The position numbers were made by a program, and so were the translations under genes. 64,000 bases of DNA from Vitellaria paradoxa (lineage: Eukaryota; Streptophyta; Magnoliopsida; Ericales; Sapotaceae). This document shows positions 13,093-24,600 of the stretch, piece after piece. Numbering within the stretch: position 1 is the first letter of the stretch; each line of letters opens with the position of its first letter. Location: assembly GCA_019916065.1 (NCBI GenBank), contig CM034239.1:43912663-43976662 (forward strand), in the 5' to 3' direction. The notes below the pieces were generated by a model that was not told the DNA's origin, made no database searches, and saw nothing but the letters and a program-made list of their open reading frames with translations.

Positions 13093-14467
13093 TTGTATTA
13101 TTTGAAGACAATTTCTCAATTTAAATTAATTTTAACTCATGTAAAGAAGAGAAACAAAGCACTTTACTTGAAAAAAAAAAAAAAAAAACACTTTATATAA
13201 AGCAAGGAGGAAATGAATCATTAGAAGGCTTTGTTCAAATTCTCAAGTTCAACTGAGTGCTTCAAAATGCCATTATTTTTTTGGTGTGTGTGTGTGTGTA
13301 ATTAAAAATAAAATGATGGGGATTGGATGAAGATCTGGATATCCGAAACCCGAATATCCTCTGTCAAAATCAACAATACATGACTTGCATTTAGAGGCCG
13401 ATTAGATGTTATAAAATGTGGCCTCCATAAATAATACACACTTATAAGTTTTGATGTGATGTTTTTTGTTTGGTTTGCGAAATAAAATTTCTTCCATTTA
13501 AAAATTATCCTCTCTTCTTAATTTTGAAAGAAGGTGTATTATTTTTGGAGAGGGTTTTGGCTCTCTAAAAATTATTCCCCTTATATAGACTAAATTAGAC
13601 CATTATGCCCCTTCTCATCCCCCTCTCACCTACAAAATGTATTTTATATTATAAATAAATTCTTTTTTCCTAATGGAAAAATGTATTAAAAAATTATATT
13701 AATAAAAATAAAAAATATTTTTTTTTCCAAATAGGGAGTCGAGTGATTAAAAAATATATTTTTTCCAAATAGGAGGTGATGTAATTTTAAAATAATAATA
13801 TTATTTTTTAGCAAATTTATACAAAATTACACATATATTGATATTTTTTAAATAAGGAGAAAAAAATAAGCGACTAAGGAAGTTTCGGATGAATTGAGAT
13901 GTTATTATTTACGAAACTAATTTATATATTTTATAAAGTTTAATTTATTAATAACACAATTTATTTATAATTAATTTGTCTAAAATTAGTTTGTACTAGT
14001 TGGTTTTTACAATATATAATTAACATAAACATATAATTAATTTTGGGTAACCAAGTTTAATTTAATAAGTAACTAAGTTTGGGACACCACAAAGGTAAAA
14101 AAGTCATTTGAATCTTTTTTCCATCGTTCACCTCCTTTTATTTATAAAACATCCAAACCAAATCAAAAGTTATCCCCCTCCATAAACATCACATCAATGT
14201 GGGCCAACCCTCTAAAAATAATATCCCATCTTATTTTATACCACTTCTAAAATTTATCCCCCTAAAATTTTAGTACCATCCAATCGGGCCCTTAGTGAGG
14301 AAATCGGCTAAAGTCCCATTCTCCCTGCCAACAGGAGAACCTAACAGTCTGTTTGGTAGAAAAGAAGAATGGGAGGAAGAAAAAGTGGAAGGAAGAAATT
14401 TATAATATAATATTAAAATTATATATTTCTCTTTCCTCCTCTCCTTCACAGTTCACATATCTGAATG

Positions 14468-14925
14468 AATAATAATAAAATTCATTAAAGAGAGTTACAC
14501 TTTATTTCTACATAATTCTCTCGCCCATCAATAAAAATTTACATTAGAAAAGAGTAAAAAAATAAAAAATAAAAAAATTGAAAAGTCACTTTTTCTCTTC
14601 ACCTGCAATGTATAATAATAAAAATTCATTAAAAAAAGTTAAAAAATAAAAAGAAAACTAAAAAGTATCTCTCTCTCTCTCTCTCTCCACCTAGAATGTA
14701 TAAACTAAAAGCTTATTAAAAGAAGTTTACATTAAAAAAGAGTAAAAATAAAATAAAAAATAAAAAGAAAACTGAAAAGTCACTTTCTCTCTCCACTTGA
14801 AATATATAATAATAAAACTCATTAAAAGAGAGTCACTTTTTTTTTGTGCACAATACTCCACCTATCAGTAAAAGTTTGCATTAAAAAAGAGTCAAAAAAT
14901 AAAAAGAAAACTAAAAAGTTTCTTT
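14468..14925. repeat. Degenerate ~115-bp tandem repeats (also 23041-23500)
   Basis: About four units share TAATAATAAAAYTCATTAAA, an AAAAGAGTAAAAA stretch, AAAAAGAAAACTRAAAAGT and a CTCTCTCC segment. The block follows a terminal-repeat-like start CTGTTTGGTAGAAAAGAAG (14349). An inverted relative of that start lies at about 19570-19625, so this may be the subterminal array of a larger AT-rich element (about 14345-19625) later split by other insertions. Confidence 0.6.
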
Positions 14926-15217
14926 TTTTTTCAATTTTCCTCTCTCTATCACACAAATCGATTGACTCCACCCATCATAATCTTCTCTCTCTAATTCTTT
15001 CAAGATTTTGTTCTTCGATTAGTAAAAAAATAGTAAGGAGGTGACAAAGTACCAATAACGACGACGCACAAGTGAATCATCAAACTCGACAAAATTCGCA
15101 CACTTCAGATATGCTTAGCATATAGTTTGATATATATATATATATATATATAAACCTATGCATAACATATGGTTTGGGCATTGGGAATTTAGGGGAAACT
15201 CAATTCAAAAATATCTC

Positions 15218-17529
15218 TGTCACGTCCCCTAACTTAATTGTCTGGGACGGACGGCATGGAAATGTAAGAACCAAAATAAATAATAAAATTCAATTCACAT
15301 TGAATTAAAATTATCAAAATACTCAAAATCATTACTCATTCCCATATAAAATAATATTTGATTTCGTAACCGTCCATTTGTTAATAACATAATTCAACTC
15401 TCAGTTAAGACAACTAAATACAATTATTGTCATCCATAATTTAGATCGGACTCAAGTTACTCTAACTTAAGCTGCCTACGTATCCCATCTCAGAAATCAG
15501 GTAACCGTAGTTCTTAATTATATCCCTTATTTCATAACCAAACTCATGATCAATATAATAATCCCCACATCTCACCAATATATGTAACAATGACATTATC
15601 TCAATATATATATAAACCGAATAGGAAACCGTGTTACACTCCCATTGGTGTAAGACTCAGGGGAACCGTGTTACACCCCTTGACCTGTCTGCTAGGGAAC
15701 CGTGTTACACTCCTAGTCAGGATTCTATTTATCTCAAGCAGGATAATTAATATAAATAGTAGTTAGGAAACCGTGTTACACCCAATTGGTCATTTTGCTA
15801 GGGAACTGTGTTACACCCCAAGTCAGGCATCCGCTTATCTCAAGTAGGATAATCAATATAAATAGCGATTGGGGAACTGTGTTACATCCCTAATCAATTA
15901 AGACTCATGTGAACCATGTTACACCCCTTAGTCCTTCTGCTAGGGAACCGTGTTACACCCCTAGTCAGGCATCCGCTTATCTCAAGCAGAATCTAGCTAC
16001 AGTCTGAAAAATCTCATAATATCTCACATCGACATTAACGCCCAACTTCAAATGACTAACCTTTAGTTATATGTATCAATTGAGAATCATCTAGTATTTT
16101 CAAAATCTCATTTTCTCATTTTTCCCAAATCGTGAACCCCGTCCACATATATAACTCGTGTCTCGGCACATCACAATATAAGTGTAGCACTCTTGGTAAA
16201 TTAATATCCACAACATAAACCATATGATACCACCTCAGCTCCAATGCACATGATATGCTCAATCATTCACAATAATTCTATTTAATAATTCACAACATTA
16301 ATAATGCATACTATATTAAGTCATCTATTACTATTCATATAATTCAATCATCAATCATATCTCATATAATCTAATCATATATAGTAATTCTTTTCTATAA
16401 TTATCAACTGTAAAATAAAGTATGCCTTAAAATCTCAAAATTTATACTTTTTCTAACATCTTTCCCATTCTGTAACGTCAACTATAATTTCTCATAACTT
16501 TAGGGGTAATATTATTATCATCCCCAATTCTTTAGGGGTAAAATCATAATTTTTTCTAAACTTAAGGGCTTATTTTGTAATTATTTAAACTTTTGGGGGC
16601 CACTTTGTAATTATATAAAACTTGAGGGGTCACTTTATAATTATATAAACTTTGAGGGTAAACTTGTAATTATATAAATCTTTAGGGGTCAATTTATAAT
16701 TATCCAGAAACTTTGGGGTTTAAATGGTAATATCTCTAAGTATTTTCTTTATCCTTATTCCCTTTTTTTTTTTCTTGGTTGCTTCCAGGTAAACCCCCTC
16801 TACCGCAAGCCTTCCAAATTTGGATATATTTCATATTATCAGTTTAATTTAATCACTTTCATACAAAATAAACATATAGAAATTTATCCCAAAATCTCTA
16901 TATCTCATTTATGTAATTATCATAACTCAAAAGTATGAAAAATTCAACACATATACGTATATATATACATACTTGCGTATATATATATACACATATCACA
17001 AAATTTTACCAAATTAAGCATATAAATATACCAAAATGATCTTTGCGACGTCTAGAACATAAATATAGGTCCTATTTACCTCATATCTGAAGAAAAAAAA
17101 TGAGAAATGAGAGAATTTTAGCTTAGGCACGTAACCTTTCGGCATTGATTTCTCCTACGTGGAGCGAAATTATGCGAAACGGACACCGCCATAACGTTCA
17201 CAGCATCGAAACTACCTCGGGTCTACCTTCTTCCTTCCCGAATCACCCTCTTTCTCTACCTTCTCTCTCCTCTCTCTCTCTCTGTCCTCTTTGGAAGAGG
17301 TCGTGGGTCCCCCAAAAAGCCACAAAAAAAAAAAAAAAAAACCAAAAAAGGAAGAAAAAGAAAAGAAAAGAAAAGAAAGACTGGGTCTAGCCCAGTTGTC
17401 CAATCAAGTAGTGATTTTGGGCCACATCCGACCTAGAGAAAAATAAAATAAATTACTTAATTTCATTTTAAATATTTTATTGGTCTAAAATAACATATAA
17501 ATGGCCAAAATTAAATATTAAGTGTTACA
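15218..17529 (+). mobile_element. Solo LTR (probable Ty3/gypsy type), duplication copy 1
   Basis: It begins TGTCACGTCCCC and ends AAGTGTTACA, with short imperfect inverted ends TGTCAC/GTTACA. It is flanked by the perfect 5-bp target duplication ATCTC (15213-15217 and 17530-17534). The length is 2312 bp. There is no internal gag-pol region, primer site or second LTR, so it is best read as a solo LTR from unequal recombination. The interior holds a spaced array of CCGTGTTACACCC motifs (15620-15965). A diverged relative in inverse orientation lies at about 30510-32399. Assignment to gypsy rests only on the long TGTCAC-type LTR and is inferred. Confidence 0.82.
15620..15965. repeat. Array of spaced GGAACCGTGTTACACCCC motifs (also about 24196-24538)
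   Basis: Eight variants of a 17-19-base motif GGAACYGTGTTACAYYCC occur at irregular 40-75 base spacing. They are interleaved with longer repeats such as CAGGCATCCGCTTATCTCAA. The inverted relative at 31558-31665 keeps three copies on the other strand. This is an LTR-internal tandem array of unknown role. Confidence 0.8.
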
Positions 17530-17864
17530 ATCTCTTTCTAATCTTTTTAAGATTTTGTTATTCGATCAATGAAAAATGATGAAATTATACAATTTTATTA
17601 AAATATTTTGTCCATAAAAAATATTATTCAATTTCATGCATTGCACGGGTCAACACTTGTAAGGGAAGAAAAGAAAAGTGGGAGGAAGAAAGTATGTTTG
17701 ATTGAGTAGAAAATGGGAAGAAGTGAAAAGGATGTGTGTGTGTGTTATAATTTATTTTATGAATTAAAAAGTATAGCGATAATGCGAGAGCTATGATCAT
17801 TAATGCCATAACTCATTTATTATTTTTTGAAACTATTGATAAAATTACCTTTATGTCTTATTTT

Positions 17865-17996
17865 GAGTGTGTTTGGAGTGATAAAAAAAACGTGCAATAA
17901 GTTGTAGGTTCGTAATTCGTACAGTAAGATAAAAAGTGAATTATGTTTAAAAGTTTTCAGAGATTTTTAGTAAAAATCAGTACGTCAAACACACTC
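17865..17996. mobile_element. Tourist-like MITE (copy 1; copy 2 at 26437-26568)
   Basis: The ends GAGTGTGTTTGGAGTG and CAAACACACTC are inverted. Interior phrases GTTCGTAATTCGTACAGTA and GATAAAAAGTGAAT match the MITEs at 624 and 59892. Flanking TTT may be the 3-bp target duplication. Confidence 0.62.
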
Positions 17997-18000
17997 TTTA

Positions 18001-19272
18001 TATTTTCACTTCATTATTAATTCCTCTAATTCTTTATATTCCTTTCTATCATTTTATCTCTCTTTAATAAATACTCATCTCTCTTTATCTAAAAAAGACT
18101 CATCTAGTTCTGTTTAATTTTTAAATTTAAAACTCGTTTAATTACACCCACTTAATTTATAAACAATTTTTAACTATTTATCCCATATTTTTTACAATCT
18201 TTACATAATTAAAAACTAAAGAAAATTAAAATATCCAATTAATAACCTAACAAATAATAAAATATTTATTATTTAATATTTTTGTGTTGTATACATAATT
18301 TTAATTTTACATTCTTAAGATTTTATAATATGAAAGTAATAAAATTACATTTTAATGTTTTCATGATATTGAATCTGAAAATTTTACTAGACCCATTCTA
18401 AATACTATAAAATTAAGTTAAAACCATAAAATGTATAGGTGAACTTGAATATATCATCAAAAATAATTTTTAATATATTAAGAGTATAATAATTAAAAAA
18501 GGAGTTTAATATTTAACAGTGTGATAATTTTTAGACAAATAAATTTTAAAAAATATCATCTGCCTATAATTATTATTTTTCATATTTTATTAAATTATAA
18601 AATATATATAGAAAAGATAACATTTTTTAAAAATATTATGAACCTTTTTTATAATATTTTTAAAAAATGTTATCTTTTCTATACATATTTTATAATTTAA
18701 TAAAATATGAAAAATAATAATTATAAACAGATGTCATTTTTAAAAAATTTATTTGTCTAAAAATTATTACACTGTTAATATATTAAAAATTATTTTTGAT
18801 GATCTATTTAAGTTCACCTATATATTTTATAGTTTAAGTTCAATTTTATAGTATTTAGAATGGGTCTAATAAATTCTTCGGACTTGATATCATTAAAATG
18901 AAATTTTATTATGTTCATATTATAAAGTCTTAAGAATATAAAATTAAATTAAGTATAAAACACAAAAATGACTAATAATAAATAATTTCATAGTTGTTGT
19001 ATTATTAATTGGATATTTTAATTTTATGTAGTTTTTAATTATGTAAATTATGAAAAAATTAGGGGATAAATAATTAAAAAAATAAGTCGACGTAATTAAA
19101 TGGACTTTAGATTTAAAAATTAGACAGCAACTAAAAGAGTCCTTTTTAGAAAAAGAGAGACGAGAGTCTTTTTTAGAGATAGAGAGATGAGTATTTATTA
19201 AAGAGAGAGAAGGAGATAGAAACGAATAGATACAAGAGGAGATGAATTAATAACGGAGAGATATTATAGAAC
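18001..19272. repeat. Large inverted repeat / foldback (arms about 630 bp; copy 2 at 26573-27844)
   Basis: The left arm 18001-18637 and right arm 18648-19272 are reverse complements with scattered mismatches and one extra block of about 38 bases in the left arm (near 18480-18517). The loop is about 10 bases around 18642. Near the centre the match is almost perfect, for example GAAAAGATAACATTTTTTA against its complement. The outer ends fade into CT-rich sequence. No protein is encoded. It looks like a foldback transposon or an inverted MITE pair; transcription across it would give a long hairpin RNA. Confidence 0.85.
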
Positions 19273-20329
19273 AGGAGATGATGATAATTTTGTTAATTAG
19301 TAAAAAAAACAATAAATGAGTTTTGCCGTTAACAATTATAACTTTGACATTATTGTTACCTATTAAAAATTATTTTAGAAAAAATAGGTCCCATTTTTTA
19401 AAATTTTTTATCACACATTTTTCTCTTTATCTTCTTTCCTTTCCCCCCTCTTTTCCTCTCAAATTTTGAAGGAAAAATTGTGTGGGTCCCATCCCCACTT
19501 TTTCACCCTATTTTCCATCCCCTTCTCCTTTCACCGTACTTTTTTTCTCTAGTAAAACAATGAAAATGAAAGATTATCCTCCATCCTCCTTCCCTCCTTC
19601 CTATTTTCCATCCAACCAAACATAGGCTAAAGGAAAAAAAATAAAGAAAAAAAGATAATAAAACAAGTAATCAGAATCCCAAATTAAATTGATAAATAAA
19701 TTGACATTCCTACTCGCAAAATTATATATGACAATTCACAAGATTATTAAGAGTTTCACATTAAATATATATATATATATATATATATTAAAAAATATTT
19801 AACAATATATATAAATATATATAAGAGTTTTTTTGGGTAGTTTATATATATAAGAGTTAATTCTAGATATAATTATATAAAGTCTTATGTATGCCACATG
19901 TAAAATTTAGGCTTACTCATTTGTTTTTCTCCTACGTCGATATTTACATCATAATCAGATGAAATATCTGTTAAAGAAAAGCAAACTAAAGGAATTCATA
20001 TATATAAATATTTTCATTATTTATTCTTTCTACAATTAATTCCATTATCCCAAATGAAATTGAGATCAAGTGAATCAAGTGTGATGTGGATTAAAGGTTT
20101 ACCAAAAGGTGCATTCCCTGTCTCCCGATGCGAGCGAGTTAAGCGATCGTCACATGGTAGTTAGTAGAGGTACTTTTTTAGTGATTGTCTAAATAAAAGC
20201 CATCACTAAAAATAAGTGCGCGAACAAATTTTTTTTATTGAAAAATTAAGATAAAAAATAGGTAAGATATTTTATTTATTTAATTTGAAGAGGTATGTAA
20301 GACTCTATATTTATTTTTAGCTATTTATA

Positions 20330-21663
20330 TGTCACGCCCCCGAAATTCTAAGGTCCCGAGGGGTAAGTTTGGAATGAAAAACTTATCGCACTTGACTTAC
20401 TATAGCCCTGCCATTTTCATTTTCAGAGTTCCTGGCCATTTCTTTCCATTTATATAGTCAATAAAACTGATTACTTTTATGACAAATCGTATACCCAATT
20501 AAAATTAGAACTGAATAACATAACCCATACTCATTTATAAAGCAATATTTTTACATACATTACACTTTAGAGGCCACTACATAAAAAGAAATTTTGTTTA
20601 ATACATTTGTAAGATTTAGTAGCTATCCCGGTTCTTCTAGGCTTCGGGGTCTGCACCTGCAACACAATCTGTAGGGACGTGAGCACCAAGCCACATGTGC
20701 TCACAATGTATAGATTTATACTTTTATAATGCCTTTTAAGAATTATGTAAAACAATAAATGTAGCAATAAATTATCAAATACGTCAATACGTAGCAGAAT
20801 AAGACACATCATTCGTAATTTTTAGTTCTCTGGTCAATCTTTCTTCATTTACTATTTTCTTTTACCAAGGTGGAGAAGGATACTCTGCAAGACTGTCCCA
20901 CAATCACAGTGGTAGTCCAAAACTATCACCAATTCGTATAATTATACGGGTTGCGAAGCATCCCTGCGTCGTCGTTTAGGGATCCAAGTCCAAGGGCCAC
21001 GATGAGTCTTTACCACATTCGTCGTCATTTTGGATTACTAGTTTATAGGTACGATTTACCCGACCCTGCGCAGGTTTAGGGTCTTTCAACCCAAGGGTAT
21101 CTCTTGACCCTCCCTATTCTTATATAGTACCCTCACTTTCCCCACAAAATCAACATTTTCTTAGGTTTTTCCTTTACGTCGTTAAAACTTAGCCACAATA
21201 TCCATGAGTGTGTATCCACTTTCACAATTTCACATTTCCATTTTATCATTCGTTTCACAATAAACACGTATTCAGCATGTTCCAACATATTATAACATAT
21301 CTCGGCATCGAATAAAAAATTTCATCAATTAAATCATAATTTCAATGCCACTAAAAATCTAGTTATCAACTTAATATTAATTTAATAATAATATAAACTT
21401 AACCTCACAATTATTTCCTATCAAAGTAAATATCACAAAAAATATAAATAATACATTAATTTCCCTACCTCGTTTCTTTCGTTGGAGAAGTGAAAATTTG
21501 CCGTATGTGCACACCGAATCACCTTTTCAAAATTGGACAGCGCAGGTGCGTGAAGAACGAATTTAATAAAAAGACTTAGAAATTATTTTGGGTTAGAAAA
21601 CTAACCTTTTTTTCCTTTCCCCCCCATTTTTTTCCTCTAGGTTTTCTTTTTTTTTTCCTCGGC
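20330..21663 (+). mobile_element. LTR-like sequence, truncated by the duplication breakpoint
   Basis: It starts TGTCACGCCCCCGAAATTC, a typical LTR opening, and runs to the duplication junction. Phrases such as GACGTGAGCACCAAGCCACA and CGGTTCTTCTAGGC resemble plant gypsy LTRs. The 3' part is missing because the breakpoint cuts it. No primer site or coding region follows. Confidence 0.55.
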
Positions 21664-24600
21664 TTGTATTATTTGAAGACAATTTCTCAATTTAAATTAA
21701 TTTTAACTCATGTAAAGAAGAGAAACAAAGCACTTTACTTGAAAAAAAAAAAAAAAAACACTTTATATAAAGCAAGGAGGAAATGAATCATTAGAAGGCT
21801 TTGTTCAAATTCTCAAGTTCAACTGAGTGCTTCAAAATGCCATTATTTTTTTTGGTGTGTGTGTGTGTGTAATTAAAAATAAAATGATGGGGATTGGATG
21901 AAGATCTGGATATCCGAAACCCGAATATCCTCTGTCAAAATCAACAATACATGACTTGCATTTAGAGGCCGATTAGATGTTATAAAATGTGGCCTCCATA
22001 AATAATACACACTTATAAGTTTTGATGTGATGTTTTTTGTTTGGTTTGCGAAATAAAATTTCTTCCATTTAAAAATTATCCTCTCTTCTTAATTTTGAAA
22101 GAAGGTGTATTATTTTTGGAGAGGGTTTTGGCTCTCTAAAAATTATTCCCCTTATATAGACTAAATTAGACCATTATGCCCCTTCTCATCCCCCTCTCAC
22201 CTACAAAATGTATTTTATATTATAAATAAATTCTTTTTTCCTAATGGAAAAATGTATTAAAAAATTATATTAATAAAAATAAAAAATATTTTTTTTTCCA
22301 AATAGGGAGTCGAGTGATTAAAAAAATATATTTTTTCCAAATAGGAGGTGATGTAATTTTAAAATAATAATATTATTTTTTAGCAAATTTATACAAAATT
22401 ACACATATATTGATATTTTTTAAATAAGGAGAAAAAAATAAGCGACTAAGGAAGTTTCGGATGAATTGAGATGTTATTATTTACGAAACTAATTTATATA
22501 TTTTATAAAGTTTAATTTATTAATAACACAATTTATTTATAATTAATTTGTCTAAAATTAGTTTGTACTAGTTGGTTTTTACAATATATAATTAACATAA
22601 ACATATAATTAATTTTGGGTAACCAAGTTTAATTTAATAAGTAACTAAGTTTGGGACACCACAAAGGTAAAAAAGTCATTTGAATCTTTTTTCCATCGTT
22701 CACCTCCTTTTATTTATAAAACATCCAAACCAAATCAAAAGTTATCCCCCTCCATAAACATCACATCAATGTGGGCCAACCCTCTAAAAATAATATCCCA
22801 TCTTATTTTATACCACTTCTAAAATTTATCCCCCTAAAATTTTAGTACCATCCAATCGGGCCCTTAGTGAGGAAATCGGCTAAAGTCCCATTCTCCCTGC
22901 CAACAGGAGAACCTAACAGTCTGTTTGGTAGAAAAGAAGAATGGGAGGAAGAAAAAGTGGAAGGAAGAAATTTATAATATAATATTAAAATTATATATTT
23001 CTCTTTCCTCCTCTCCTTCACAGTTCACATATCTGAATGAATAATAATAAAATTCATTAAAGAGAGTTACACTTTATTTCTACATAATTCTCTCGCCCAT
23101 CAATAAAAATTTACATTAGAAAAGAGTAAAAAAATAAAAAATAAAAAAATTGAAAAGTCACTTTTTCTCTTCACCTGCAATGTATAATAATAAAAATTCA
23201 TTAAAAAAAGTTAAAAAATAAAAAGAAAACTAAAAAGTATCTCTCTCTCTCTCTCTCTCCACCTAGAATGTATAAAACTAAAAGCTTATTAAAAGAAGTT
23301 TACATTAAAAAAGAGTAAAAATAAAATAAAAAATAAAAAGAAAACTGAAAAGTCACTTTCTCTCTCCACTTGAAATATATAATAATAAAACTCATTAAAA
23401 GAGAGTCACTTTTTTTTTGTGCACAATACTCCACCTATCAGTAAAAGTTTGCATTAAAAAAGAGTCAAAAAAATAAAAAGAAAACTAAAAAGTTTCTTTT
23501 TTTTTCAATTTTCCTCTCTCTATCACACAAATCGATTGACTCCACCCATCATAATCTTCTCTCTCTAATTCTTTCAAGATTTTGTTCTTCGATTAGTAAA
23601 AAAAAAGTAAGGAGGTGACAAAGTACCAATAACGACGACGCACAAGTGAATCATCAAACTCGACAAAATTCGCACACTTCAGATATGCTTAGCATATAGT
23701 TTGATATATATATATATATATATATATAAACCTATGCATAACATATGGTTTGGGCATTGGGAATTTAGGGGAAACTCAATTCAAAAATATCTCTGTCACG
23801 TCCCTAACTTAATTGTCTGGGACGGACGGCATGGAAATGTAAGAACCAAAATAAATAATAAAATTCAATTCACATTGAATTAAAATTATCAAAATACTCA
23901 AAATCATTACTCATTCCCATATAAAATAATATTTGATTTCGTAACCGTCCATTTGTTAATAACATAATTCAACTCTCAGTTAAGACAACTAAATACAATT
24001 ATTGTCATCCATAATTTAGATCGGACTCAAGTTACTCTAACTTAAGCTGCCTACGTATCCCATCTCAGAAATCAGGTAACCGTAGTTCTTAATTATATCC
24101 CTTATTTCATAACCAAACTCATGATCAATATAATAATCCCCACATCTCACCAATATATGTAACAATGACATTATCTCAATATATATATAAACCGAATAGG
24201 AAACCGTGTTACACTCCCATTGGTGTAAGACTCAGGGGAACCGTGTTACACCCCTTGACCTGTCTGCTAGGGAACCGTGTTACACTCCTAGTCAGGATTC
24301 TATTTATCTCAAGCAGGATAATTAATATAAATAGTAGTTAGGAAACCGTGTTACACCCAATTGGTCATTTTGCTAGGGAACTGTGTTACACCCCAAGTCA
24401 GGCATCCGCTTATCTCAAGTAGGATAATCAATATAAATAGCGATTGGGGAACTGTGTTACATCCCTAATCAATTAAGACTCATGTGAACCATGTTACACC
24501 CCTTAGTCCTTCTGCTAGGGAACCGTGTTACACCCCTAGTCAGGCATCCGCTTATCTCAAGCAGAATCTAGCTACAGTCTGAAAAATCTCATAATATCTC

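Larger units (their letters stand above)
13093..21663. repeat. Tandem duplication, copy 1 (8571 bp)
   Basis: This segment is repeated directly downstream at 21664-30236 with near identity throughout. The left context is AAT|TTG|TATT, the right context GGC|TTG|GTGT, and the middle junction GGC|TTG|TATT, so the breakpoints share only TTG. That is what microhomology-mediated joining or template switching leaves. Neither breakpoint coincides with a transposon end; the right one cuts through an LTR-like sequence beginning at 20330. Each unit contains a MITE-like block, a solo LTR, a Tourist-like MITE, a long inverted repeat and the start of that second LTR. No host gene was seen inside. Confidence 0.95.

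Noticed and set aside
15620..15965. CRISPR-like spaced repeats
   Set aside because: Plant nuclear DNA, degenerate repeats with irregular spacing, located inside an LTR and without cas genes.
17145..17390. 81-codon frame present in both duplication copies
   Set aside because: It lies inside the solo LTR, differs in frame context between the copies, and ends in a poly-lysine homopolymer run.
17625..17655. Possible Helitron 3' end (GCATTGCACGGGTCAACACT)
   Set aside because: The hairpin is weak and the terminus reads CTTG rather than CTRR; no matching 5' end was found.
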